48,105 nt of DNA from Phycisphaerae bacterium (lineage in GTDB: Bacteria; Planctomycetota; Phycisphaerae; FEN-1346; JAACEH01). The notes under the pieces were generated by a model. It ran no database searches. It was not told the origin of the DNA and saw only the letters and a list, made by a program, of their open reading frames with translations. Numbering within the stretch: the first letter of the stretch is position 1; the number at the start of each line of letters is the position of its first letter. Both the position numbers and the translations under genes were made by a program. The stretch covers positions 1 through 48,105 of the forward strand of contig JAAYDY010000119.1 in assembly GCA_012729015.1 (NCBI GenBank), read 5' to 3'. Positions 24,234 to 32,457 of this stretch are shown piece after piece.

Positions 24234-25295
24234 TCAGTTGCCTGGGGCCGGAGGAGGAGTTCCCGTGGCGTCGCCGGACGGCTGCGCGGCGTCGCCCTTG
24301 GGCTGCGGAGCCGGGCTGGGCTCTGGGGCCGGGGTCGGCTGCGGCTGGGGGTTCTGTGGCCGGCGCAGGCGCGGTCGCAACTGCGGCTGCGGCGACGGCT
24401 TGGGCTGCTCGGGCGCCGGTTCCGCGGCCAGGAGCTTGACCTCGAAGACGAGCGTCGAGTTCGGCTCGATCGACGGCGTGCCGCGATCCCCGTAGGCCAA
24501 CTCGGCGGGAATCCAGATCATCGCCTTGGTGCCCACCGGCAACTGCGCGACGGCCTCGGCCCAGCCGGGAATGAACGAGGTCAGCGGCAGCTTCGCCGGT
24601 TGTCCGCGCTTGTACGAGCTGTCGAACTCCGTGCCGTCGATCAGCGTGCCGCGGTAGTCCACGGTGACGGTGTCGCGGCCGTTGGGCTTCGGGCCTTCGC
24701 CCAGCTCGAGGATCTTGTACTGCACGCCGCTCTCACGCACGATCACGCCCTCCTTCTTGGCGTTCTCGGCCAGGAACGCCTCGCCGGCGGCCTTGTTCCT
24801 GGTGGCCATGAGGCGATGCTTCTCCTCCAGGCGCGTCCTGATCTCGTCGTTCAGGGCCATGATGATCTCGGTCATCTGGTCCTTGGTCAGGATCTCCTCC
24901 GAGTCGGCGATGCCGGCCCTGATCCCGCGCACGAACACGTCGAGGTCCACGTCGTTCTGGATCTCCTGGCGACGGAACCGGATGCCGATGTCGTAGCCGA
25001 TGGAGTAGCTCATCCGCTGCTCCTTGGTGACGATGCCGGCGGCGGTGGCCTTGGCGTAGGGATCCTCCTGCGGCGCGGCGGCCGGCTCGGCGGTCTCGGC
25101 CGGCTTGGGCGCATCGGCGGCCACGGCGGGAGCAGCGTCCGCCGGCTTGGCGGGCTCGGCGGCCACAGGCGTCATCTCGGCCGCGCCCGTGCCGTCCTGG
25201 GCGGTCGCTTCCCACGTTCCGATCAGCGTCCGGCCCGAACCGGCGCCGACGCACAGCACCGTCGCTGCCACGATAACGGCAAGAACAGTCTTCAT
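24234..25295 (-). CDS. FKBP-type peptidyl-prolyl isomerase, exported
   Basis: A 353-aa isomerase. A cleavable-looking signal peptide (MKTVLAVIVAATVLCVGAGSG), an Ala/Pro linker (about 30-85), an FkpA/Mip-like N-terminal dimerisation domain (about 85-200: MSYSIGYDIG, DLDVFVRGIRAG, AFLAENAKKEGV) and an FKBP domain (about 205-295: GVQYKILELGEG, VTVDYRGTLIDGTEFDSSY, VIPGWAEAV-type FIPGWAEAVAQL, ELAYGDRG, LVFEVKLL). A Pro/Gln-rich tail of about 55 residues follows. AAGGAGA precedes the ATG. It is last in an operon with a cyclophilin and a GNAT protein and would fold exported proteins. Confidence 0.93.
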   Translation of the reverse strand: MKTVLAVIVAATVLCVGAGSGRTLIGTWEATAQDGTGAAEMTPVAAEPAKPADAAPAVAADAPKPAETAEPAAAPQEDPYAKATAAGIVTKEQRMSYSIGYDIGIRFRRQEIQNDVDLDVFVRGIRAGIADSEEILTKDQMTEIIMALNDEIRTRLEEKHRLMATRNKAAGEAFLAENAKKEGVIVRESGVQYKILELGEGPKPNGRDTVTVDYRGTLIDGTEFDSSYKRGQPAKLPLTSFIPGWAEAVAQLPVGTKAMIWIPAELAYGDRGTPSIEPNSTLVFEVKLLAAEPAPEQPKPSPQPQLRPRLRRPQNPQPQPTPAPEPSPAPQPKGDAAQPSGDATGTPPPAPGN

Positions 25296-25347
25296 CGCGA
25301 TCTCCTTAAACCGGGTTTTTGTGCAGACAGGTGCATCGAACGGCAGA

Positions 25348-26040
25348 TTACCGCGAGGCCGGCGCCTCGACAATCTCTATCTCGATCACCACCGGCGGCT
25401 GAACCGGCCGATCCCGTCGCGACGGAGCAATGGCCCGCTCGCCCTCGACCTCCAGGCGGCTGATCGCGCGGACCACGTCCAGCCCCTCGGTCACCTCGGC
25501 GAACGCGCTGTAGCGGCCGTCGAGCGTCGCCAGGCGCTTCAGGCAGATGAACCATTGCGAGTTGGCCGAGTTCCGCTCGTCTGTGTGGGCCATGCCCACG
25601 ATCCCCGCGTCGAACGGGCGCTGCGTGAATTCGTCGGGGATCCGGAACAGCGGGTTGCCGCCGCCGGTGCCTTCCTGGTCGCCGCCCTGGATCAGCTCGT
25701 CGGCCACGGCACGGTGGATGATCGTGCCGTCGTAGAACCCCGACATGGCGAGCTGGATGAAGTTGTCCACGGTCTGGGGCGTCTCCTTGGGGAAGAACCG
25801 CAGGCGGAACGGCCCGAGCGTGGTCTTGACGATGGCTTCGTAGTGCCGCGCGGGGTCGTACTTGAGCCTCTCCGCCTCGTCGGCCGCCTCTTGCCTGGCG
25901 GTCTCGGGCGCCTGGATGCCGGCCTTGGGCGGATCCCAGTCGGGCGCTCTGGCTGCTTCGCCGTCGCAGCCGCCAAGGGCCGCAACGCCGAACGCCGCGC
26001 CAAGCAAGACAGCCGTTCGAATCCACGCGACATCGGTCAT
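25348..26040 (-). CDS. Cyclophilin-type peptidyl-prolyl isomerase lipoprotein
   Basis: A 230-aa cyclophilin anchored as a lipoprotein: signal peptide ending ALGGC, then about 45 residues of spacer and a compact bacterial cyclophilin domain (FFPKETPQTVDNFIQLA, YDGTIIHRAV, IQGGDQEGTG, AHTDERNSANSQWFI, YSAFAEVTEGLDVV). The catalytic-site Arg corresponds to the one in IHRAV, and QGGD and NSQWFI complete the pocket. It is 52 nt upstream of the FKBP and 32 nt downstream of the GNAT gene. Two unrelated exported isomerases in one operon suggest a periplasmic folding unit. Confidence 0.92.
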   Translation of the reverse strand: MTDVAWIRTAVLLGAAFGVAALGGCDGEAARAPDWDPPKAGIQAPETARQEAADEAERLKYDPARHYEAIVKTTLGPFRLRFFPKETPQTVDNFIQLAMSGFYDGTIIHRAVADELIQGGDQEGTGGGNPLFRIPDEFTQRPFDAGIVGMAHTDERNSANSQWFICLKRLATLDGRYSAFAEVTEGLDVVRAISRLEVEGERAIAPSRRDRPVQPPVVIEIEIVEAPASR

Positions 26041-26072
26041 GTGGCCAGTCCTCTCCCCTCGTTGCAGCCCGC

Positions 26073-26921
26073 TCAACCGAGCTCGAACCCCGCCACGGCA
26101 TGGACGAGCTCGATCCGGCCGCAATGGTTCACGTCGCCGAGCACCATGCGCGTGAGACGGCGGGCGACGGTCAGGCCGTACGATTCGGCCAGACGGTCGG
26201 CGTGGGCGTTGTCGGGCAACACGTCCCAGTATAGCTGCTGCTCGGGAGCGTGTGCCGCCAGCAGGGCCTCGGCGACGGCCCGGGCGGAGGCTTCGTCCTC
26301 GGCCACGAGCGGTCCGAGCTGGGCGGCGTTGTGCCCGGGCCGCACGAAACCGCAGGCGCGGAGGCGGTCGCCCTCGGACAATACGACCGCGGAGCCTTCC
26401 GCGGCAAGATGTTTCAGCAGGGCGATGCGGTCGGCGCCGAAGGCCTGTTCGTCGAGCCTGGCGATCTGCGGCCAATCGGCGTCGGCCACGGGTCGCGCCG
26501 CCGAGGGCGACGCGAGGGCCCGCCGGTGCGGCGCTCCCACGTAGCGGACAATCGGCCGCTCGTCGCGGAAGCCGAGTTTGGCGTAGACCGGGCGGCCCTG
26601 GTCGGTGGCGTCGAGCTTGATGCTCTGGATCCCTCGGTCGCGCAGGGCGTCGATGCACCGGTTCATGATGGCCGAGGCGATGCCCCGGCGGCGGTACTCG
26701 GGATGGACCAGGACCATGCCTATCCAGCCGATGCGGGTGTCGTAATGGATAGCGCTGCCGGTGGCCACGACGCGGCCGTCCTGTTCGTCCACGAACACGC
26801 CGTCGGGCGCCAGGGCGAGCATCCGTCGCCAGTCCTCGGCCTTCTGGTTCCATCCCGCCAGGCGGCACAGCTCCAGGCCCGCGTCGATGTCGTCCGGTCT
26901 CATGGTTCGAATCGAGGTCAT
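26073..26921 (-). CDS. GNAT family N-acetyltransferase, two-domain
   Basis: A 282-aa acetyltransferase. The N-terminal GNAT domain (about 1-125) begins with IRTMRPDDIDAGLEL and has the acetyl-CoA motif A as VLVHPEYRRRGIASAIM followed by KLDATDQGRPVYAKLGF. The second half (about 140-280) is a weaker GNAT-like fold as in the DUF1990/Acetyltransf_18 two-domain proteins (VLPDNAHADRLAESYGLTVARRLTRM). Substrate unknown. First gene of the operon with two peptidyl-prolyl isomerases, driven by 26988-27016; no functional reason for the association is evident. Confidence 0.88.
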   Translation of the reverse strand: MTSIRTMRPDDIDAGLELCRLAGWNQKAEDWRRMLALAPDGVFVDEQDGRVVATGSAIHYDTRIGWIGMVLVHPEYRRRGIASAIMNRCIDALRDRGIQSIKLDATDQGRPVYAKLGFRDERPIVRYVGAPHRRALASPSAARPVADADWPQIARLDEQAFGADRIALLKHLAAEGSAVVLSEGDRLRACGFVRPGHNAAQLGPLVAEDEASARAVAEALLAAHAPEQQLYWDVLPDNAHADRLAESYGLTVARRLTRMVLGDVNHCGRIELVHAVAGFELG

Positions 26922-26987
26922 GTGCAGTTACGTCCTATCAGAAGCAGCGCCGGACGGTGCCTCACGGTCTACGACCTGCGACGCGGA

Positions 26988-27016
26988 AGGATACCACGTT
27001 GCCGCCACAAGGTCAA
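26988..27016 (-). promoter_or_regulatory. Sigma-70-type promoter for the GNAT-isomerase operon
   Basis: On the minus strand TTGACC (27016-27011), 17-nt spacer, TATCCT (26993-26988), 67 nt before the start codon. Confidence 0.5.
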
Positions 27017-27052
27017 CCGCGTCGCCGAGCGGTGTCGCCGGCGGAGGGCAGT

Positions 27053-27450
27053 GTACCCCTCCCCCCTGGAGGGGGAGGGTGGCCGGCAGGGCCGGGTGAG
27101 GGGGACGTGCGGAGAGAGCGTGACGAATTCGGGGCGGCTCGCCCCTCGACGAGACTCGGGACTTTCAGCGAGCCGCCCGACGGTGAACGCGGCGACAGGG
27201 TTGCCTCGTTCGACCCTCACCGCCCCTCGACGGCGCTCGGGGCACCTCTCCCTGCAAGCAGGGAGCGGAGTGGGGGAGCGTGCTTCGCACGCGGCGCGTG
27301 ACACACATCCGCGTGGGTCCGGGGGCCCCACCCTACAGGCTCCCTGCAAGCAGGGCGAGGAGTTGGCGGTCGGCGTGCTTGACGGGGCAGGCACCCGGCG
27401 TCGGGTCGTTGACCCGACCTACGCGCTGACGGGGCAGGCATGGCACCGGC
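27053..27450. repeat. Mosaic of several palindromic repeat types
   Basis: In about 400 nt: a CCCCTCCCCC/GGGGGAGGG palindrome (about 27057-27078), GGGCGGCTCG...CGAGCCGCCC (about 27135-27180), the CGTTCGACCCTCACC repeat (27207-27262, also 15015), CTCCCTGCAAGCAGGGAG, the GTGGGTCCGGGGGCCCCACC hairpin (27312-27333, also 35300), a second CTGCAAGCAGGG, module B core pieces (27384 and about 27426) and GTCGGGTCGTTGACCCGAC (27399-27417, related to 45189-45205). No coding signal. Confidence 0.75.
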
Positions 27451-27622
27451 AGGCGTTGGCGGGTTCGGCATCGGCGTGGGGCGTTGCCGGGCGGCAGCGA
27501 ATGATGCGTTGCCGCAACATGGCGCAGGGGCCGCCAAGGGGCATCCGAGGTCGGTCAAGGGCGATTTAAGTGCCTTGATGGCAAGTGGTTGTGGCTTGCC
27601 TGGGGGCATGTCAAATCGCCAC

Positions 27623-27638
27623 TGGCACGGAACTTGCT
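27623..27638 (+). promoter_or_regulatory. Sigma-54 (RpoN) promoter for the PEP-CTERM gene
   Basis: TGGCACGGAACTTGCT matches the RpoN -24/-12 consensus TGGCACG-N4-TTGCT exactly, with GG at 27624-27625 and GC at 27636-27637, ten bases apart. Start of transcription would be near 27649, about 447 nt before the start codon. A GGCAAG/CTTGCC inverted repeat (27580-27600) just upstream could bind an activator. PEP-CTERM systems in other bacteria are known to use an RpoN-dependent regulator (PrsR), which fits. Confidence 0.75.
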
Positions 27639-27648
27639 TTTTGATGAG

Positions 27649-28095
27649 GCTGAGTTGGTCTCGGCAGAGGGGTGCTCTCCAGACTGGCGGCAGGGCCGGC
27701 GCTACGCCGACCGCTGATGGCTTTGGCCGCCGTAACTCCAAGAAGGTGACATTGTGGGCATGTGCATCGGTCGCGAACGGTGATGCTCTGCGCCGGCTGA
27801 GTGCCGTCGCGAAGCACCGACCGTTCGGCAGCGGCACGACCGCTGAGCGTCCGGCGCTGTGGCGCCCAGACGCGCCGCAGGGTCTGATGGTCTGCGACCG
27901 TTGCACGCAGTCGCGGTCTCCGCTGCGCGGGGATCGTGCGGAATCGGTCTGTGCGCGGGCGGAGACGCTCCGTCCGGTGGCAGGAGGGGTGGGTATGCAC
28001 TGAACCACAGAACCAGGGAGGTGTTGTCCATCGTGAACGTAAGGCATGTGATGCCAGGGAACCAGAGTCAGCACACAAGAGCAAGGAGGCTTACC
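27649..28095 (+). promoter_or_regulatory. Long structured 5' leader of the PEP-CTERM gene
   Basis: No gene is recognised between the sigma-54 promoter and the GTG at 28096. The leader contains a long hairpin: CGAACGGT (27774-27781) with ACCGTTCG (27820-27827), extended inward by GATGCT against AGCACC with one mismatch and a small inner GGC/GCC hairpin. A GGGAGGTG followed by in-frame codons near 28015-28030 could start a short leader peptide, but nothing supports it further. No known riboswitch was recognised. Confidence 0.45.
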
Positions 28096-28935
28096 GTGAG
28101 TACCCGATTGATCATTGCAGCAGGGTTGTCCGTTCTGTTGGCCGGCGTGGCTTCGGCCGACCTCGTCAACGATGCCACCGGCGAAGTCAACGGCTGGGGC
28201 GTCACGCCGTTCTCCATTGGCGGCGTGGTCCGCACGCCGATGTTCACGCTGGAGAATGACTACGCGCCGATCAACTATCCGTACGGCATCGGCTATGTGC
28301 CGAGCCCCGGCGGCAGCGACGGCGAAGATGTGGACCTTGAGGAGATGCACCTGCGCGTGACGGCCACGCAGTTGAAGGTGCTCGTGGTCACCAGCGGCAG
28401 CGCCGCGACGTTCAGCGGCCAGACGTTCTACCTCGGCGACTTGTTCCTGACGCTGGACGGGCAGCGCTACGGCGTGGTGACGCAGAGCGCCAGCCGCGGC
28501 CTGGCGGCCGGCTCGGTTTATCGGATCGACTCGGCCGACGACGTGGCGGCCCTTCAGGGCGGCAGCCGCAGTTACCTGAACGACACCCACATTTGCACCA
28601 ACGATTACGGTGCGGCGGCGCGGGTGGTCCAGATCGCCGGTCCCTGGGCCGTGGATTCGGACATTGACCCGGCGCAGCGGCTCGGCACGGCCGGCATTGT
28701 CACCGACACGCACAACTACGGGAAGAAGGAAGACGGCACGTTCCTGGTCGAGTACACGGTGGACCTGTCGCTCGTGGGCGGCATGCCCCAGGCGGTCAAC
28801 GCTCACATGACGTGGGGTTGCGGCAACGACGTCATCGAGCTCAACTCGACAATCGTTCCCGAGCCGGCGACGGTGGCCTTGCTGGGCTTCGGCATGGGAC
28901 TGATCGTGGTCCGTCGTCGCAAGGCGTCCCGCTGA
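28096..28935 (+). CDS. PEP-CTERM sorting domain surface protein
   Basis: A 279-aa exported protein. Signal peptide ends near GVASA, the mature part is a beta-rich domain (NGWGVTPFSIG, YPYGIGYVPSPGGSDGEDVDLEEMHL, NDTHICTNDYG) and the C-terminus is a textbook PEP-CTERM signal: VPEP, a hydrophobic helix ATVALLGFGMGLIVV and a basic end RRRKASR. The family is sorted by an exosortase, usually alongside exopolysaccharide export; no exosortase is in the window. The GTG start is set by AAGGAGG 6 nt upstream. It lies under a sigma-54 promoter and long leader, so it is likely tightly controlled. Confidence 0.93.
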   Translation: MSTRLIIAAGLSVLLAGVASADLVNDATGEVNGWGVTPFSIGGVVRTPMFTLENDYAPINYPYGIGYVPSPGGSDGEDVDLEEMHLRVTATQLKVLVVTSGSAATFSGQTFYLGDLFLTLDGQRYGVVTQSASRGLAAGSVYRIDSADDVAALQGGSRSYLNDTHICTNDYGAAARVVQIAGPWAVDSDIDPAQRLGTAGIVTDTHNYGKKEDGTFLVEYTVDLSLVGGMPQAVNAHMTWGCGNDVIELNSTIVPEPATVALLGFGMGLIVVRRRKASR

Positions 28936-29063
28936 GGTGATCGAGGGCGGGCATTGAGGTCATGATGCAGTCTTGCGGGGCTGCACAACGCTCCCGGACC
29001 GGCGGCCGGAAAGGCCAGGGATGATGGTGCCGGCTGCCACCGGGAGACACACAAGCAACCGGT

Positions 29064-29087
29064 GTGACGGGTTTCCGCACCCGTCAC
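29064..29087. terminator. Terminator-like hairpin between convergent genes
   Basis: GTGACGGG (29064-29071), 8-nt loop TTTCCGCA, CCCGTCAC (29080-29087). It lies 128 nt after the PEP-CTERM stop and 39 nt after the stop of the convergent beta-helix gene. Confidence 0.55.
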
Positions 29088-29126
29088 GCCGCGTTTGCTT
29101 CTGTCGGACAGTGCCACTCTCGCACG

Positions 29127-31754
29127 CTACGGCAAGGCGTTGCCGATCATGGGTCGGGCGGCGGCCATGTCGGCCGTCGTGATGTTGCCGCTGCCGTCCA
29201 CGTCGAATCGTGCGGTGTCGGCGTCCACGGTGCGTCCGGCGGCGGCCCGGATGGCCAGCAGATCGGCCGCACCGACGGCCCCCGAGCCGTCGGCATCGCC
29301 CGCCAGGCAGCGGAGCGTCTGCGAGAGGTCTCCCTGGACGTCGGTTCCGTCGCCGGCCCGGACGGTGCCGGCCAGGGTCAGCGTGTAGACGTCGGCGTCG
29401 GGCAGCGGGGCGCTGAGGGTGACCGTGATGGCGCGGTCGTAGTCCGAGAGGGCGACCGAGGCGATCAGGGCCGATTGGTCGCCCGAGGCCGCGCCGACGA
29501 TGGTCAGCGACGAGGCGTTGACGGTGGAGGCATCGACGGGCGCACCGAACACCAGGCGCAGCCGCGTCGCCCCGGCCACGGACGGATAGACGGCGGTTGT
29601 GTCGAACTCGGTGGCAAGGTCCGCGCCGCCATGGCCGGCCACGACCTGCCACGAGCGGATCTCGCAGACCGGCGGCGGCTGGTACGGCCACACGGGAATG
29701 TCGCGGACGTGGTCGCCCGTGAAGTCGCCGTCGATGAACTGGCGCATGGGGATGGACGAGCCGAGGTTGCCGCCGTCGTCGGCGGCGCCCAGCGCCGGGC
29801 TGCCGGGGGCCGGCGACAGGTCGAGCCTGAAGTCCGCGTTGTCCTTCCAGTTGATCAGCAGGTGCGATTTCAGCGGGATCCGCGGGTCCGGCGGCGTGAA
29901 CTCGATCATCGTGCTGCCGACGGCCGTGACGGTGCGGACAATGCCGTCGAAGTCCAGCTCGATGTGGTCGCCGACGCTGATCAGGTACGATTCGCTGCTG
30001 GAGCGCAGGTAGACGCGGTTGGGCAGGAAGTTGACCTGGTTGGGCCCGTCGAGCGGGTGGACGGTTGCCGGCGCGTTGACGAAGAGCGGGTCGGCGTACT
30101 GTCCGTGGGTGTCCTGGCCGCTGGTGGAGACGTAGGACGGGAACGTGCGGTTGGTGCCGTGCCAGCGGATGCAGTTCGTGGCGGCGCTGATGCCGTCGCC
30201 GTGGTAGTAGAGGTTGTAGTCGGCGGTGTAGGTGTCGTCGCTCTCGACGCTCCAGGCGAGGATGGGATGGCCCATGACAACGATGTTGTTGCGGTAGGCG
30301 TAGCCGTTGGCGCTGTGGGCGACCATGCCCCAGCCGCCGCCCAGCAGCGTGTTGTGCTCAAAGGTTGTGTCGAACGTGTTCTCGTGGCCCAGGATGATCA
30401 TGTACGCCGACGCGCCGACGATCGTGTTGCCGCGGTAGATCGTGCCCTGGCACTCCTCCATCATGTAATCCTGCACGGCGTTGATGATGAGGTTGTCTTC
30501 CAGGAGGAGGTTGTGCACGCCGTCGTAGGTCTGGATGTTGTCGGGGTGGCCCCACATGAAGTGGTCGTGGATGTAGTTGCGACGGAGGACCACGTCCACG
30601 GCATAGGGGTCGTTCTGCCCGGTCATCAGGACGCCGTCGCCGGTGTTGAAGCAGACCTCGTTCTCCTCGACCGTGACGTTGGTCGAGCCGACGTTGGCGA
30701 TGCCGTTGGAGTTCCACGCGACAAAGTTGCGCCGGTAGACGCCGTAGTCGTTGTAGCGGCCATAGATGCCCGTGCCCTCGTTGTGATGGATCGAGCAGTT
30801 CTGGACGACATTGTGCCCGGAGCCGCCCGACGACCAGCCGCCCACGCCGTGGCTCTGGCAGTGGCGCAGCTCCAGTCCGTCCACGACCCAGTAGCCCTTG
30901 TTGCCCAGCTCGATCAGGAACCGCGTCTGCTTCGAGGCTTCCATCATGCGCCCCTGGGCGTCGGGGTTGCCGCCGCCGACGGGCCAGACGTACACGCGCC
31001 ACGTCCCCGGGGTCACCTCTTCGGTCGCCCACTCGCCTTCGACGTCGATCAACTCGACCTTGTTCCGCAGGTAATAGCGGTCGGCGCCCGATTGCGGCAC
31101 CTGGGTGCCGTTCCAGGCACTGGCCACCGTGAGCGTGCTGGTCGCCGAATCGAAGTCGGTGATGTCCCGCGTGTACTGGGCCGTGATGCTCGTGTCCCAG
31201 AGGAAGATCTCGGCGCCCACCCAGTAGTCGTCCGGCTGCGTCAGGTTCACCGAATCGACCAGCGTCGTGGTCGTGCCGCCGCGGGCGATCCACCAGCCGC
31301 TGTTGGGCACGCGGGCCTTGACCAGCGGCTGCTCGTCCTGGTACAGCGACGTGGCCTTCCACGCGATGTCCACGTAGTAGATGGAGGCGTAGTTCGGGTT
31401 GTCCTTGGCGATGGCCTCGGTACACGGGGCCCACCCGGTCAGGAGTCCCGCGCCGCTCAGGACGACGCGCTGGCCCGGGGCGCCCTTGAGCGTGATCGGC
31501 TGCGTCTCCGTGCCGCTGCGGCCGACGCCGAACCGCTCGCGGTAGATGCCCGCCTTGGCGATGGTGGTGTCGCCGGGGTACATGGCCGCGGCGGCCTTGG
31601 CCAGGGTCTTCCACGGCAGGGCTTCGGTGCCGGGATTGCTGTCGGAGGCCGCGGGGTGGTTCTGGTCCACGTAGTAAGTGGCCGCCAGTGCAGAGGTTGT
31701 GACGAAAAGGGACCACGCGACAGCCGCCACCGACGCGGCACACAGACGATTCAT
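29127..31754 (-). CDS. Secreted parallel beta-helix protein with C-terminal dockerin
   Basis: An 875-aa secreted protein. Signal peptide (1-24, ending SALA), DUF1565-like start (TYYVDQNHPAASDSNPGT, PWKTLAKAAAAM, GIYRE), then a long right-handed beta-helix core (about 270-560) with repeated short N-rich turns (NVVQNCSIHHNEGTGI, NVTVEENEVCFNTGDGV, VVLRRNYIH, LLLEDNLIIN, IYRGNTIVG). A Big_5-like beta domain (about 710-810) and two Ca-binding dockerin repeats (AGDADGSGAVGAADLLAI and FDVDGSGNITTADM) close it. Probably a polysaccharide lyase or glycan-binding enzyme; the active site was not identified. No cohesin partner is in the window. GGGGGAGG precedes the ATG. Confidence 0.9.
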   Translation of the reverse strand: MNRLCAASVAAVAWSLFVTTSALAATYYVDQNHPAASDSNPGTEALPWKTLAKAAAAMYPGDTTIAKAGIYRERFGVGRSGTETQPITLKGAPGQRVVLSGAGLLTGWAPCTEAIAKDNPNYASIYYVDIAWKATSLYQDEQPLVKARVPNSGWWIARGGTTTTLVDSVNLTQPDDYWVGAEIFLWDTSITAQYTRDITDFDSATSTLTVASAWNGTQVPQSGADRYYLRNKVELIDVEGEWATEEVTPGTWRVYVWPVGGGNPDAQGRMMEASKQTRFLIELGNKGYWVVDGLELRHCQSHGVGGWSSGGSGHNVVQNCSIHHNEGTGIYGRYNDYGVYRRNFVAWNSNGIANVGSTNVTVEENEVCFNTGDGVLMTGQNDPYAVDVVLRRNYIHDHFMWGHPDNIQTYDGVHNLLLEDNLIINAVQDYMMEECQGTIYRGNTIVGASAYMIILGHENTFDTTFEHNTLLGGGWGMVAHSANGYAYRNNIVVMGHPILAWSVESDDTYTADYNLYYHGDGISAATNCIRWHGTNRTFPSYVSTSGQDTHGQYADPLFVNAPATVHPLDGPNQVNFLPNRVYLRSSSESYLISVGDHIELDFDGIVRTVTAVGSTMIEFTPPDPRIPLKSHLLINWKDNADFRLDLSPAPGSPALGAADDGGNLGSSIPMRQFIDGDFTGDHVRDIPVWPYQPPPVCEIRSWQVVAGHGGADLATEFDTTAVYPSVAGATRLRLVFGAPVDASTVNASSLTIVGAASGDQSALIASVALSDYDRAITVTLSAPLPDADVYTLTLAGTVRAGDGTDVQGDLSQTLRCLAGDADGSGAVGAADLLAIRAAAGRTVDADTARFDVDGSGNITTADMAAARPMIGNALP

Positions 31755-32079
31755 GGCTGCCTCCCCCAGGCTCCTGGGTCAAGGGTTCCGCGGGACTTGT
31801 TTCTGCGATCGGCTGCCGCACGAGGGGACAGGGGAGGCGGGCATGATGCGGGTGCGACGGCGAATACGAATCACGGACCGCAACTGCGACGACTCAGAGA
31901 AGTGAACACGTCAACGATGGCCGGCTGAGGGCGCACCGATACCGCCCGTCAACCTCCTCAAACCTACCCCAGAAATGCCCGGGAGTCAAACGCGATCCGG
32001 ACCCGAAACCCAATGGGGCCAGCCGACACGTCTGGCGAGGTCAGACTGCACGGGGTGGGGATATCGTTCTGCCGCACGG
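31755..32079. other. Intergenic stretch without recognised features
   Basis: 325 nt between the starts of the beta-helix gene and the stop of the toxin gene. No convincing ORF and no repeat of the families seen elsewhere. TTGACG occurs twice on the minus strand but without a good -10 box at the right distance, so the beta-helix promoter is unassigned. Confidence 0.5.
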
Positions 32080-32457
32080 TCACTTCTGCTGCGTCCCGAT
32101 CGGCAAGTGATGCACCCGTATCTGCCGCTCCGTGACTGTGACCAGCGCCCCTTTCAACAAGTCATCCTCGCACGCATGCCACACCCTCTCCAGCAGTTCG
32201 GCCAGCGCCTGGCCACGCAGGCCTTCGATGCGAACGCGAATGACGGAGGGGGTGCTGGCTGCCGACAAGGCTATCAGAGCATGGAAGTCAGCATCCAGTG
32301 TCGCAACGATGCGTCTGTTGCGTTGGGCAGCGGCCAGAATCTCTGCATCGGAGGCCGAGGCCAGGCCGCACTCGCCGGTGTGAATCACATCATGTCCTGC
32401 CCGGCGAAGCAGATCGCACGCCGAACGTGGCAATCCCTGGTCAAGCAGTAGTCTCAT
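32080..32457 (-). CDS. DUF5615 PIN-like toxin
   Basis: A 125-aa protein of the DUF5615/Mut7-C-like PIN superfamily, usually the toxin of a type II toxin-antitoxin pair and a predicted RNase. Acidic residues of a PIN-type site are visible: D6 in LLLDQGLP, SDAEIL and TLDADF. Its ATG overlaps the antitoxin stop by four bases (ATGA, 32454-32457), so translation is coupled. Activity is inferred from family only. Confidence 0.88.
   Translation of the reverse strand: MRLLLDQGLPRSACDLLRRAGHDVIHTGECGLASASDAEILAAAQRNRRIVATLDADFHALIALSAASTPSVIRVRIEGLRGQALAELLERVWHACEDDLLKGALVTVTERQIRVHHLPIGTQQK

Noticed and set aside
26010..26040. tRNA T-loop-like GTTCGAATCC
   Set aside because: It lies inside the signal peptide of the cyclophilin gene and no cloverleaf can be formed around it.
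27649..28095. Cyclic-di-GMP or cobalamin riboswitch in the PEP-CTERM leader
   Set aside because: The conserved cores of these classes are absent.
27937..28259. Alternative upstream start of the PEP-CTERM gene
   Set aside because: Upstream in-frame starts lack a signal peptide at the N-terminus; GTG 28096 has AAGGAGG and begins a signal peptide.
29064..31928. Open plus-strand frame of 954 codons
   Set aside because: Antisense to the beta-helix gene with Val/Asp/Gly/Arg-rich shadow composition; the minus-strand protein has a signal peptide and dockerin.
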